Source: Rhizobium sp. Q54 (GTDB lineage Bacteria; Pseudomonadota; Alphaproteobacteria; SMXS01). From it: a stretch of DNA of 49,372 nt. The number at the start of each line of letters is the position of its first letter. Positions within the stretch are counted from its first letter, which is position 1. Under the pieces are notes generated by a model that did not search any database, was not told the DNA's origin, and saw only the letters and a list, made by a program, of their open reading frames with translations. Made by a program: the position numbers and the translations under genes. Below are positions 25,991 to 34,795 of the stretch, piece after piece. The stretch is from contig CAMDTB010000021.1 in the NCBI GenBank assembly GCA_945907245.1, positions 1 to 49,372 on the forward strand, written 5' to 3'.

Positions 25991-27379
25991 GTGGCTGAAT
26001 CGCAGGGCGTGCCGGAGCGGGTGCCTTACCCCAAGCCGATCTATGCGTGGCTCGTTGTCGGCGTCCTGATCGTCGCCGCGCTGATCGCCTATATCGATCG
26101 CCAGGTTGTCGCCATCGTGGTCGACCAGATGAAGGCGGACCTTGGCGCCGGCGACGCGCAGATCGCCTGGCTGTACGGCGTCTTCGCCGTGTTCTACGCC
26201 GTCGCCGGACTGCCCATCGCCTGGATGTCGGACCGCAAGAGCCGCAAGCACATCATCGCCATCGGCATCTTCTTCTGGTCGCTGATGACCATGGCCTGCG
26301 GCCTGACCAGAAGCTTCTGGCTGGTATTCCTCGCGCGGATCGGTGTCGGCGTCGGCGAGGCGACGCTGACCCCCGCGACCAACTCGCTGATCGGCGACTA
26401 TTTCCCGCGCGACAAGATTCCGCTGGCGCTCAGCATCGTCCAGGCCGGCCCGATCATGGGCTCCGGCATCGCGTTCATCATCGGCGGCTACGTCTACGGC
26501 ATGGTCGAGCAGGCCGACCCGCTGACGCTGCCGTTCTTCGGTGAACTGGCGCCCTGGCAGCAGACCTTCCTCTATGTCGGCGCGCCCGGCCTGTTGCTGG
26601 CGTTCCTGTTCCTGCTGATCCGCGAGCCGGTACGGCGGACGGTCGCCCGTCCAGCCGACAGCGTCGCGGGCACGGGATCCGACATCTCGATTGCCAACTT
26701 CTACCGGCGCAATGCGAAGATGATGGCGTTCCACCACATCGGCTTTTTGTGCTTCGGCCTGCTCGGCTATGCCTTCGTGTTCTGGACCGTGTCGTTTTTC
26801 GTGCGGGTGCACGGCATGAACAATGCCGAGGCGTCGCAGATATTCGGCTGGATATTCCTGGTGACGGGACCGCTCGGACCGATTTTCGCGGCGCTGTATG
26901 CGGCGCGGCTGACACGGCAGGGCAAGAAGGACGCGAATATCATCGCGCCGCTGATCGGCGGCCTGATCGGCGTCGCGTCGATCCTCGCCATCCAGGTGAT
27001 GCCGAACCCGTTCTGGGCGTTCGTGTTCTACGCGCCGGCGCTGATCTTCGTGAACTCGCCCTTCGCCATGGCCTACGCGTCGCTCACCTATGTCACGCCG
27101 CCGCCGCTGCGGGCGCGTGTGGCCGCCGTCTACATGTTCATGGTGTCGTTCGGGATGATGCTGGGGCCGCCGATCGCGGGCATGTTCAACGAGCAGATCT
27201 TCCCCAGCGACCAGGGCGTGCGCTATTCAGTGGCGTCAGTCACCGTGATTTTCGGCTTGCTCGGCTTCCTGTTCCTGATGCTGGCGCGCAAGCCCTATAT
27301 CCGCACGGCCAAGGATGCCGAGGATTGGAGCGCGGAAGAGGATGCACACGACCGGGAGGATGCGAAGGTTCGCGCCTGA
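25991..27379 (+). CDS. MFS transporter, Spinster-like
   Basis: 462 residues with 12 predicted helices. Helix 1 ends in AYIDRQVVAIVVDQMKADL, and the loop 2-3 motif is GLPIAWMSDRKSRK, the MFS A motif. RIGVGVGEATLTPATNSLIGDYFPRD is typical of Spinster-like carriers, a group often beside catabolic genes for steroids, terpenoids or aromatic acids. I chose GTG at 25991 because GGGGAG lies 9 nt before it and the hydrophobic protein begins shortly after; the much longer open frame upstream is shadow. It lies in the inner membrane; substrate unknown. Confidence 0.9.
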   Translation: MAESQGVPERVPYPKPIYAWLVVGVLIVAALIAYIDRQVVAIVVDQMKADLGAGDAQIAWLYGVFAVFYAVAGLPIAWMSDRKSRKHIIAIGIFFWSLMTMACGLTRSFWLVFLARIGVGVGEATLTPATNSLIGDYFPRDKIPLALSIVQAGPIMGSGIAFIIGGYVYGMVEQADPLTLPFFGELAPWQQTFLYVGAPGLLLAFLFLLIREPVRRTVARPADSVAGTGSDISIANFYRRNAKMMAFHHIGFLCFGLLGYAFVFWTVSFFVRVHGMNNAEASQIFGWIFLVTGPLGPIFAALYAARLTRQGKKDANIIAPLIGGLIGVASILAIQVMPNPFWAFVFYAPALIFVNSPFAMAYASLTYVTPPPLRARVAAVYMFMVSFGMMLGPPIAGMFNEQIFPSDQGVRYSVASVTVIFGLLGFLFLMLARKPYIRTAKDAEDWSAEEDAHDREDAKVRA

Positions 27380-27436
27380 GGTTACAAATCCCGTCCGGCC
27401 GGGGCATACTCGCGTTCTCTAACGGGGAGGGTGACG

Positions 27437-28699
27437 ATGTCGATGCGGCCGGATGGAACCACCAGAAGTCTCGATGATTACAGCCTGCTAGACCCGAAGG
27501 TGCATGCGTGCCCCTACGAGTTCTTCCAGCGGCTGCGCAGCGAGTGTCCGGTCTACCGCATGCCGGAGACCGGCACCTATCTGGTGACGCGCTACGACGA
27601 TATCCGCGCCATCAAGCGGAACTATCAGGACTTCACCTCGAACATCACGCTGCAGGAGCGCGGCCGCCGCGAGGTGCACAAGGAGCACGACCGCATCCTG
27701 CAGACCTATGGCTGGGACAACGTCCAGACCCTGCAGCGCACCGATCCGCCGGCCCATGCCCGCTGGCGCAATCTGATCGACCGCACCTTCACCGCCAGCC
27801 GGGTGCGGGAGATGACGCCCTATATCGACGCCATGGTGGCCGAGCTGATCGACAGCTGGATCGACGACGGCGAGTGCGAATTCGTCACCCAGTTCGCCAT
27901 CCCGCTGCCATGCAAGGTGATCGCCGACCAGCTCGGCGTCGACCGGGACAATTTCTGGAAGCTGAAGGCCTGGTCCGACGCCATGCTGGAGCCGGGGAGT
28001 CCGACCTGTCCGGACGAGCGCGTCATCGAATGCGCCCACCTGGTCGTCGAGTCGCAGCACTACTTCTACAAGGTGTTCGAGGATCGCCGCCGCGAGCCCA
28101 AGGGCGACATCATGTCGGCGCTGGTGCACACCGACATGGGCGGCGAATCGCCGCTCACCATGCACGAGCTGCAGAATTTGATGAACCAGCTGCTGACCGG
28201 CGGTAACGAGACGACGACCAGCGCCATCTCGCACGCGCTGTGGAACCTGCTGAAGTTCCCGGAGCAGATGGCCCGGCTGCGCGCCGACCGGTCGCTGCTG
28301 AAGAACTTCGTCGAGGAGACGCTGCGCTTCGAGACACCGGTGCTCGGTCTTGCCCGCAAGACCACGCGGGACGTGGAAGTGTCCGGCACGACGATCCCGA
28401 AGGACGCGCTGGTGGTGCTGACCTACGCTGCCGCAAACCGCGACGAGGACAAGTTCGACGACGGCGAAAGCTTCGACGTCAGCCGCAGGAACGCCGGTGC
28501 CCAGATCGCGTTCGGCATGGGCGCCCATTTCTGCCCGGGCGCCATGCTGGCGCGGCAGGAAATCCTCAGCACCTTCGAGGCGCTGCTCGACCGGCTCGAC
28601 GATATCCAGCTTGCCCGCCCGCTGCCCGAGGAAACCCACCAGCGCAGCGTCTTTCTGCACCAGATGAAGGAGCTGCCGATTCGCTTCAGGAAACGGTGA
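27437..28699 (+). CDS. Cytochrome P450 (A)
   Basis: 420 residues, soluble bacterial P450. I-helix oxygen-activation motif GGNETTTS is near residue 258, K-helix EETLRFETP (ExxR) near 297, and heme loop FGMGAHFCPGAMLA puts the thiolate at about Cys366. The N terminus LLDPKVHACPYEFFQRLR is typical of P450s fed by ferredoxin. No reductase is fused and no ferredoxin gene is seen nearby. ATG at 27437 has GGGGAGG 6 nt upstream; GTG at 27431 abuts the ribosome site. It is clearly paralogous to P450 B, with long shared stretches such as LQRTDPPAH and PLPCKVIADQLG. A toxin-antitoxin pair lies between them. Confidence 0.95.
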   Translation: MSMRPDGTTRSLDDYSLLDPKVHACPYEFFQRLRSECPVYRMPETGTYLVTRYDDIRAIKRNYQDFTSNITLQERGRREVHKEHDRILQTYGWDNVQTLQRTDPPAHARWRNLIDRTFTASRVREMTPYIDAMVAELIDSWIDDGECEFVTQFAIPLPCKVIADQLGVDRDNFWKLKAWSDAMLEPGSPTCPDERVIECAHLVVESQHYFYKVFEDRRREPKGDIMSALVHTDMGGESPLTMHELQNLMNQLLTGGNETTTSAISHALWNLLKFPEQMARLRADRSLLKNFVEETLRFETPVLGLARKTTRDVEVSGTTIPKDALVVLTYAAANRDEDKFDDGESFDVSRRNAGAQIAFGMGAHFCPGAMLARQEILSTFEALLDRLDDIQLARPLPEETHQRSVFLHQMKELPIRFRKR

Positions 28700-28702
28700 G
28701 GA

Positions 28703-28746
28703 TTGTAATAGTCGGCAACTTGCCATAGATGTAATGGCAACTTGCC
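28703..28746 (+). promoter_or_regulatory. Promoter with two operator copies for the xre-res module
   Basis: Two identical 11-mers GGCAACTTGCC (28714-28724 and 28736-28746), each itself a palindrome around a central C, are spaced 22 bp centre to centre, two helical turns. A -35-like TTGTAA (28703-28708) and -10-like TAGATG (28726-28731) are 17 bp apart, so operator 1 lies in the spacer and operator 2 over the start site. Autorepression by the Xre-like antitoxin is the natural reading. Confidence 0.75.
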
Positions 28747-28767
28747 GATGATCCTTGAAGGTGCGCC

Positions 28768-29175
28768 ATGGCCGAGTCATTTTCCGGCTTCTCCGAAGAG
28801 CCCGCGGGCCGGCTAGCACTGATCGACGAAATCCGCGCCGGCCTGTCGTTCGAGATGGTCGCCGCTGCCGCGGAGGCGCTCGATCTCACGGTCAACGATC
28901 TGGCGGCGTTCGGGGTCATCCCCGTCCGCACGCTGTCGCACAGCCGCCAGGGCGGCCGGTTCAGCCAGGCCCAGTCCGACCGGGTCGCCCGGTTCTTTCG
29001 TATCTGGCGGCACGGGCGCGATACGTTCGGCTCCCCCGAACAGGCGCGGCGCTGGCTGGAACGGCCGAGCCGCGTACTGGGCGGCGCGGCGCCCATGTCC
29101 CTGCTGGATACCGAAGAAGGCGCCCGGCTGGTCGAGGACACCCTGTTCCGGATCGATCACGGCCTCGCGGCCTGA
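28768..29175 (+). CDS. xre: Xre/MbcA/ParS-type antitoxin
   Basis: 135 residues. An Xre-like HTH is near residues 25-55 (LSFEMVAAAAEALDLTVNDLAAFGV), then RTLSHSRQGGRFSQAQSDRVARFFRIW, and a C-terminal DUF2384 toxin-binding part (FGSPEQARRWLERPSRVLGGAAPMSLLDTEEGARLVEDTLFRIDHG). This is the standard antitoxin of RES toxins; it binds the toxin and its own promoter. The toxin start overlaps its stop (TGATG). AAGG lies 7 nt before the ATG. Confidence 0.93.
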   Translation: MAESFSGFSEEPAGRLALIDEIRAGLSFEMVAAAAEALDLTVNDLAAFGVIPVRTLSHSRQGGRFSQAQSDRVARFFRIWRHGRDTFGSPEQARRWLERPSRVLGGAAPMSLLDTEEGARLVEDTLFRIDHGLAA

Positions 29176-29636
29176 TGCCGTCCGCCACCGCGTGGCGGCT
29201 GACGCGCCGGCCATGGGCCGACCTGTCCGGCGAGGGGGCGCGGCGCCATGGCGGGCGCTGGAATTCTCCCGGCCGGCCCGTCGTCTACCTGTCCGAGGAG
29301 GCCGCGCTGCCGCTGCTCGAAGTGCTGGTTCACCTCGACCTGCCGCCGGATCTGCTGCCGCCCGACTATGTGCTGATGCGCGTCGACCTGTCGGCGCTGG
29401 AGCAGGCCGCGCCCGGAGGCTGGCTCGAGGATGGCCCCGACACCTTGCTGGACGAGCGCGACAGTCGCGCCTGGGGCGACCGCTGGATCGCCGAGGCGCG
29501 AACGCCGGTGCTGCGCGTGCCCTCGGTGCTGGTGGCCGAATCCGCCAACCTCGTCCTCAATGTGCGGCATGGGCTGGCGGCCGCGATCCCGAGCCCCGGC
29601 CAGCGCCCGTTCGCCTTCGGCCCGCGGCTGCTGTGA
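29175..29636 (+). CDS. res: RES-domain toxin (NAD+-degrading)
   Basis: 153 residues. The RES signature reads GEGARRHGGRWNSPGRPVVYLSEEAALPLLEVLVHL. Arg28, Tyr38 and Glu49 have the 10- and 11-residue spacing of the catalytic set in characterised RES toxins, and a late serine lies in SVLVAESANLVLN. Known RES toxins deplete NAD+ and stop growth. It is coupled to the antitoxin by TGATG. The active-site residues are present, so it is probably functional. The pair sits between two P450 genes on the same strand. Confidence 0.93.
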   Translation: MPSATAWRLTRRPWADLSGEGARRHGGRWNSPGRPVVYLSEEAALPLLEVLVHLDLPPDLLPPDYVLMRVDLSALEQAAPGGWLEDGPDTLLDERDSRAWGDRWIAEARTPVLRVPSVLVAESANLVLNVRHGLAAAIPSPGQRPFAFGPRLL

Positions 29637-29713
29637 CAACGCGGGCTTGATGCGGTCATCCGCGAATGTAAATATCGGTCCGACGCTTTCAGCGCACCAA
29701 ACGGGGAAAGATC

Positions 29714-30991
29714 ATGAGCACGCTCGCCGAAAAGCCAGTCATGGGAACGGCGCTTCCCATCGAGGGTTTCAATCCGCTCGACCGCAAGGTTCAGGGTTGT
29801 CCCTACCCCTACTATCAGACCATGCGCGCCCAGTGCCCCGTCTACCCCAGCCCGCAGACCGGCATGTACTACGTCACCAAGTATGACGACATCCGGTTCA
29901 TCAAGAAGCGGCCTGACCTGTTCACGTCGGACATGACGCACAGTTCGCGCGGCGGACAGCGCGAGGTGTTCAAGCGTCACGAGACCATCCTCAGCACCTA
30001 TGGCTGGGCGCATGTGCAGGTGCTGCAGCGCACCGATCCGCCGGCCCACAACCGCTGGCGGCAATATATCGACCGCACCTTCACGGCGAGCCGCGTCAAC
30101 GAGATGAAGCCCTATGTGGATCAGATGGTGCACGAGCTGGTCGACGCATTCATCGCCCAGGGCGAATGCGAGTTCGTCGGTGATTTCTGCGTGCCGCTCC
30201 CCTGCAAGGTCATCGCCGACCAGCTCGGCCTGCCGAACGACCAGTATCTGCGTCTGAAGTCCTGGTCCGACGCCATGCTGATGCCCGGCGGCCTGATGGC
30301 GACCGACACCGAGATCGAGCGCTGCGCCTGGATCGAGCTCGACGCCCAGCACTTTTTCTACAAGGTGTTCGAGGATCGGCGGAAGAACCCGCGGAACGAC
30401 ATCATGTCGGTGCTGGTGAACACCCGCTTCGAGGGCGAGGAGCCCATGTCCATGCACGAGCTGCAGAACATGATGCACCAGCTGATCACGGGCGGAAACG
30501 AGACCACGACCAGCGCGCTGGCCCACGGCCTGTGGAATCTGCTGAAGAATCCTTCGGAAATGGCCAAGCTGCGCGCCGACCGGTCGCTGATCAGGAACTT
30601 CGTCGAGGAGACGCTGCGCTACGAGACGCCGGTGCTGGGCCTGTTCCGCCAGGCGACGCAGGATGTCGAGCTGAGCGGCACCACGATCCCCGCCGGCACC
30701 ATCGTGTTCATGGCCTATGGTTCGGCCAACCGCGACGAGGAAAAGTTCGACGACGGCGAGACCTTCGACGTCAGCCGCAAGAACGCCGGTGCGCAGATCG
30801 CCTTCGGCATGGGCACCCATTTCTGCCCCGGCGCCATGCTGGCGCGCCGCGAGATGCAGTCCGCGTTCGAGATCCTGCTCGACCGGGTCGACGACATCCA
30901 GCTGGCCCGCCCGCTCGACGAGTTCACCCACGAGCCGAGCATCTTCCTGCATCAGCTCAAGGAACTGCCGATCCGGTTCAAGGCGCGGTAG
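29714..30991 (+). CDS. Cytochrome P450 (B)
   Basis: 425 residues. It has GGNETTTSALAH near residue 262, EETLRYETP near 302 and FGMGTHFCPGAMLARRE with the heme thiolate at about Cys371. It is closely paralogous to P450 A, with shared runs including QRTDPPAHxRWR, IDRTFTASRV and IPLPCKVIADQLG. ATG at 29714 follows GGGGAAAG. TTGATG (about 29650) may be a -35 element in the 77-bp gap. The stop abuts the convergent GST gene with no bases between. No reductase or ferredoxin is seen in the window. Confidence 0.95.
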   Translation: MSTLAEKPVMGTALPIEGFNPLDRKVQGCPYPYYQTMRAQCPVYPSPQTGMYYVTKYDDIRFIKKRPDLFTSDMTHSSRGGQREVFKRHETILSTYGWAHVQVLQRTDPPAHNRWRQYIDRTFTASRVNEMKPYVDQMVHELVDAFIAQGECEFVGDFCVPLPCKVIADQLGLPNDQYLRLKSWSDAMLMPGGLMATDTEIERCAWIELDAQHFFYKVFEDRRKNPRNDIMSVLVNTRFEGEEPMSMHELQNMMHQLITGGNETTTSALAHGLWNLLKNPSEMAKLRADRSLIRNFVEETLRYETPVLGLFRQATQDVELSGTTIPAGTIVFMAYGSANRDEEKFDDGETFDVSRKNAGAQIAFGMGTHFCPGAMLARREMQSAFEILLDRVDDIQLARPLDEFTHEPSIFLHQLKELPIRFKAR

Positions 30992-31729
30992 TCAGCCCTT
31001 CGCCGCCCGCTTCGCCTTCTTGCGCTCGAGCAGCTGTTCGCGGGTCTGGCCGTAGAGCAGGTTCTTGGCTTCCTCGGAAATCTTCCCCGGCGTCGCCGCG
31101 ATCTCACGGCCCAGCGCATACGCGCGCTTGACCGCGGGACGTTCGCCCATGGCCTCGAACCAGCGCTTCAGGTGCGGCGTGTCGTTCAGGTCCTGGCCCT
31201 GCAATTCGTGCAGCGTGATCCAGCCCCAGCACGCCATGTCGGCGATGGAATATTCGTCGTTGGCGATCCACTCGCGGTCCTCGAGCTGGTCGTCGAGCAG
31301 GCCCCACAGCCGCGCCACCTCGTTGGTGTAGCGGTTGATGGCGTAGGGCAGCTTCTCGGGGGCATAGGCGCGGAAGTGGTTGGCCTGGCCGCCCATGGGA
31401 CCCAGCCCGCCCATCTGCCACATCACCCACTCCATGACCTTGGCGCGCTTGAAGGGGTCGGTGGACAGGAACTTGCCGGTCTTCTCCGCCAGGTGTAGCA
31501 GGATGGCGCCGGACTCGAAGATCGACAGCGGTTGGCCGTCCGGTCCCTTGACGTCGTGGTCGACGATGGCCGGCACCCGGTTGTTGGGGCTGACCTTGAG
31601 GAAGTCCGGCTCGAACTGCTGGCCGACCATGATGTTGACCGGGATGATGGTGTAGGGCAGGCCGGTCTCCTCGAGGAAGATGCTCACCTTCCAGGTGTTC
31701 GGCGTCGGGAAGTAATAGAGATCGATCAT
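30992..31729 (-). CDS. Glutathione S-transferase (YfcG/Nu-like)
   Basis: 245 residues. The thioredoxin-fold N-terminal domain reads MIDLYYFPTPNTWKVSIFLEETGLPY, with the TPNTWK pattern of YfcG/YghU-type enzymes (active-site Thr/Asn region), then NNRVPAIVD (cis-Pro) and IFESGAILLHLAEK (glutathione gamma-glutamyl contact ESGAI). The helical C-terminal domain contains WWGPMGGQ-like MGGLGPMGGQANHF and SIADMACWGW. I chose ATG at 31729; a longer start adds unrelated sequence. It lies 11 bp after the MAPEG gene on the same strand, so a glutathione-linked pair. Confidence 0.92.
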   Translation of the reverse strand: MIDLYYFPTPNTWKVSIFLEETGLPYTIIPVNIMVGQQFEPDFLKVSPNNRVPAIVDHDVKGPDGQPLSIFESGAILLHLAEKTGKFLSTDPFKRAKVMEWVMWQMGGLGPMGGQANHFRAYAPEKLPYAINRYTNEVARLWGLLDDQLEDREWIANDEYSIADMACWGWITLHELQGQDLNDTPHLKRWFEAMGERPAVKRAYALGREIAATPGKISEEAKNLLYGQTREQLLERKKAKRAAKG

Positions 31730-31740
31730 CGGTCCGGTCC

Positions 31741-32394
31741 TTACGCGATCAGGATGTAGTAGGCGGATGCCGCCACCATGTAGCATAGCGCCAGCAGGGT
31801 CGACTGGATGCCGACGATGCGGCCGAAGCTCGCCATGGCGTGATGGGTGTAGCCCCAGGCGTGCAGGTAGCGGGCGACGGTGAACAGGGCGCCGCCGAAA
31901 TGCACCATCAGTGCCGGCGCGCCCGACCACTCCAGCGCGATCAGCAGCGCCAGGCCGGTCGGGACGTATTCGGTATAGTTGGCGTGGACCCGGGCGATGC
32001 GGTCGGCGGTCGGGTCCTCGTTGCCGAAATTCTCCACCGTCGAGCGCACCCGGTGATGGAGCACGTTGTAGGTCAGGATCACCAGCAGCAGGCCCAGCGC
32101 CGCCGTGTAGTACAGCGTCACCGGCACCTGGGCCAGGCCGCGGCCGATGGGGATGCCCGGGCCCAGCCCGATCGACAGGATCACCAGGGTGATGCCCGCG
32201 GCGAAACAGGCCCAGGCACCCTTCATGAACCCGCCGAAGATCGGGATCAGCGCCGGCGGCGGCTTGTGGGGCTGCGTCTCGGGGTCCTTCACATAGGGCA
32301 GGATGCGCCGGTAGGCATAGGTGATGCCGCAGCCCACCATGATGAAGGCCAGCCCGACGACCGTACCGAACACGCTCAAATTGACGCCGTCCAT
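31741..32394 (-). CDS. MAPEG-like membrane protein with N-terminal extension
   Basis: 217 residues. The C-terminal half (about 95-217) is MAPEG-like: RIARVHANYTEYVPTGLALLIALEWSG followed by YLHAWGYTHH, matching the R-N-E-P and GY features of the family. The first 90 residues add two further hydrophobic helices (VVGLAFIMVGCGITYAY and ACFAAGITLVILSIGLG) with a loop of PHKPPP. ATG at 32394 follows GGGGGAGG closely. With the GST downstream, a glutathione conjugation role is likely by association. TATAGT-like and TTGCAG-like elements lie upstream on this strand at loose spacing. Confidence 0.82.
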   Translation of the reverse strand: MDGVNLSVFGTVVGLAFIMVGCGITYAYRRILPYVKDPETQPHKPPPALIPIFGGFMKGAWACFAAGITLVILSIGLGPGIPIGRGLAQVPVTLYYTAALGLLLVILTYNVLHHRVRSTVENFGNEDPTADRIARVHANYTEYVPTGLALLIALEWSGAPALMVHFGGALFTVARYLHAWGYTHHAMASFGRIVGIQSTLLALCYMVAASAYYILIA

Positions 32395-32611
32395 CGCCTC
32401 CCCCGATCCGTTTTCCCGTGCACTATAATGCATGGCGGCGCGGGGCCTGCAATCGGCATCGCCCACCGGGCCATGCCATGAATTCGGTCGCCGGGCGGGA
32501 TTCAGCGGCCTTGCAGGCGAGGCGGCAACCGCACTAAGTTGCACGCCACAAATCCGGCGGCGGACTCGGTGCGTACAGCCCCTGTCCGTATCGAACCTCC
32601 AGGGGAAAGCC

Positions 32612-33763
32612 ATGACCACAGCCCTCACCTATCCACCCCGCACGCTCGGGCCGGAACAGGAGGCCATGCGCGCCGAAGTGCGCGCCTTCCTGCAGAAGGA
32701 TTATGCCGCCGGTGGCTTCGGCCGCGGCCAGGAGGCCATGGCCCGCTACGACGTGGAATTTTCCCGCCGCTGGGGCCAGGCCGGATTCATCGGCATCACC
32801 TGGCCGAAGCAGTATGGCGGCCGCGGCCTGACCTTCCTCGACCGCTATGTGGTCACTGAGGAGGCGCTGGCCGCCGGCGCGCCCGTAGGCGCCCATTGGG
32901 TCGCCGACCGCCAGAGCGGCCCGCTGCTGCTGAAATACGGCACCGAGGAGCAGCGCCAGCGCTTCCTGCCGAAGATCATCGCCGGCGAGGCATTCTTCTG
33001 CATCGGCATGTCCGAGCCCGACAGCGGCTCGGACCTGGCCTCGGTGCGGATGAGCGCCACCCGGGTCGATGGCGGCTGGAAGCTCAACGGCACCAAGCTG
33101 TGGACCTCGCTCGCCCATATCTGCCACTACATGATCGCGCTGGTTCGTACCTCGCCGGTCAACCCGGAGAACCGGCACGAGGGGATGAGCCAGATGATCG
33201 TCGACCTCAAGGCGCCCGGCGTCGAGGTTCGGCCGGTGTACAACCTGGCCGGCGAGCATCACTTCAACCAGGAAGTCTTCACCGACTATTTCGTCCCCGA
33301 CGAGAACGTGGTTGGCGAGATCGGCGCCGGCTGGGAACAGGTGATGAGCGAGCTGGCCTATGAACGCAGCGGCCCCGAGCGCATCCTCTCGACCTTCCAG
33401 ACGCTGGTCGAGCTGGTCCGCCAGGTCGGCGACGACCCGTCCGAGGTCGAGGCCCGCGCCATCGGCCGCCTGACCGCGCACCTGATGACCCTGCGCGGCA
33501 TGTCGGTGTCGGTTGCCGGCATGCTGGCCGACGGCAAGATGCCGGTCACCGAAGCGGCGCTGGTCAAGGACGTCGGCACCAACTACTGCAAGGAAGTGCC
33601 CGAGATGGCGCGCCTGATCTGCCCGCCCGAGGACGGCGCCGGCAATTCCAAATATGAGAAGATGCTGAAGACGGCGACCTTGATCGCGCCGTCGCTCACC
33701 ATCCAGGGCGGCACGCGCGAGATACTGCGCGGCATGATCGCAAGGGGGCTCGGCCTACGATGA
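32612..33763 (+). CDS. Acyl-CoA dehydrogenase, first subunit of a pair
   Basis: 383 residues, FAD enzyme. It has ITWPKQYGGRG near 60, FFCIGMSEPDSGSDLASVRMSA near 130 (FAD contact), KLNGTKLWTS near 160 and a C-terminal IQGGTREILRGM. The position of the catalytic Glu in MCAD (YEGT) is Gly here, but SELAYERSGPER near 250 offers the alternative base used by the isovaleryl/long-chain type. ATG at 32612 follows AGGGGAAA. Its stop overlaps the next gene by 4 nt (ATGA), as in heteromeric FadE pairs for steroid and other bulky acyl-CoAs. Confidence 0.93.
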   Translation: MTTALTYPPRTLGPEQEAMRAEVRAFLQKDYAAGGFGRGQEAMARYDVEFSRRWGQAGFIGITWPKQYGGRGLTFLDRYVVTEEALAAGAPVGAHWVADRQSGPLLLKYGTEEQRQRFLPKIIAGEAFFCIGMSEPDSGSDLASVRMSATRVDGGWKLNGTKLWTSLAHICHYMIALVRTSPVNPENRHEGMSQMIVDLKAPGVEVRPVYNLAGEHHFNQEVFTDYFVPDENVVGEIGAGWEQVMSELAYERSGPERILSTFQTLVELVRQVGDDPSEVEARAIGRLTAHLMTLRGMSVSVAGMLADGKMPVTEAALVKDVGTNYCKEVPEMARLICPPEDGAGNSKYEKMLKTATLIAPSLTIQGGTREILRGMIARGLGLR

Positions 33764-34782
33764 ACGAAATGCGCACACTTATCCTCGACACCGCGGAACG
33801 CATCTTCCGCGACATTTGCGATCAGGCCCTGGTCGACAAGGCCGAGAAGGGCGAATGGCCCGCCGGCCTGTGGCAGACGCTGGAGGAATCCGGCCTGACC
33901 CAGGCGTCCGTTCCCGAGGAGCGGGGCGGCGCCGGCGGCACCATCGGTGACGGCCTGTATTTCCTGAAGACGGCAAGCCGCTACGTCGCGCCGCTGCCGC
34001 TCGCCGAGACCCTCATCGCCGGCGTGCTGCTGGCCGAGGCGGGCGCCGACGTGCCGGCCGGTCCGCTCACCATCGCGCCGGTCCGCAAGGGCGAGGTGAT
34101 CGAGTTCAGCGACGGCAAGCTGTCGGGTACGGCCTCGCGGGTGCCGTTCGCGCACGGCGCATCGGCGATCGTGGTGGCGACGTCCGCCGGGCTGGCGATC
34201 GTCGATCCGAAGAACGTGAAGATCGACCGGGACAAGAGCATGGCCGGCGAGCCGCGCGACACCGTCACCTTCGACGGCGCCTCCGCCACCATCGTCGGCA
34301 GCGTCTCGCCCGATCGGATTTGGGAGCTGGGTGCCCTGGCGCGCTCGGTCCAGATGGCGGGCGCGCTCGAGGGCATTCTCGCCATGTCGGTGCAGTATGT
34401 GCAGGACCGCAAGCAGTTCGGCCGCACCCTGTCCAAGTTCCAGGCCGTGCAGCAGTCGCTGGCGGCCATGGCCGGACAGGTGGCGGCGGCGTCCTCGGCG
34501 TCCGATACCGCCATCGAGGCGACCGAAGCGGGCGACCCGGGCGTGGCCATCGCCGTCGCCAAGGCCCGCGTCGGCGAGGCGGCGGGCGTCGCCGCCGAAC
34601 TGGCCCATCAGGCTCACGGCGCCATCGGCTTCACCCACGAATACGCCCTGCACCAGTTCACCCGGCGGCTGTGGGGATGGCGCGACGAATTCGGCGGCGA
34701 GCCCTACTGGCAGGCCGAGATCGGCCGCCAGGTGGCCAAGGCCGGCGCCGACAATCTGTGGAAGTTCGCTTCGCGGACGTAG
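33760..34782 (+). CDS. Acyl-CoA dehydrogenase, second subunit of a pair
   Basis: 340 residues, shorter than a full ACAD because the middle beta domain is reduced. It has LTQASVPEERGGAGGTIGDGLYFLK near 50 and YVQDRKQFGRTLSKFQAVQQSLA near 215 (nucleotide-contact helix), with HQAHGAIGFTHEYALHQFTRRLW near 290. The YEGT catalytic-glutamate loop is not recognisable. It is translationally coupled to the first subunit, so an alpha2beta2 enzyme with composite FAD sites is a reasonable inference. Its codon use matches its neighbours. Confidence 0.92.
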   Translation: MNEMRTLILDTAERIFRDICDQALVDKAEKGEWPAGLWQTLEESGLTQASVPEERGGAGGTIGDGLYFLKTASRYVAPLPLAETLIAGVLLAEAGADVPAGPLTIAPVRKGEVIEFSDGKLSGTASRVPFAHGASAIVVATSAGLAIVDPKNVKIDRDKSMAGEPRDTVTFDGASATIVGSVSPDRIWELGALARSVQMAGALEGILAMSVQYVQDRKQFGRTLSKFQAVQQSLAAMAGQVAAASSASDTAIEATEAGDPGVAIAVAKARVGEAAGVAAELAHQAHGAIGFTHEYALHQFTRRLWGWRDEFGGEPYWQAEIGRQVAKAGADNLWKFASRT

Positions 34783-34795
34783 CTTTCTCCCTCGC

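Noticed and set aside
25055-27379. A 774-codon frame that would fuse an N-terminal extension to the MFS carrier
   Set aside because: The first ~310 codons overlap the two SnoaL-like genes in another frame and are Arg/Pro-rich. GTG 25991 has a good ribosome site.
32424-32429. TATAAT as a promoter for the acyl-CoA dehydrogenase pair
   Set aside because: No -35-like hexamer stands 16-18 bp upstream on the plus strand, and it is 180 bp from the start codon.
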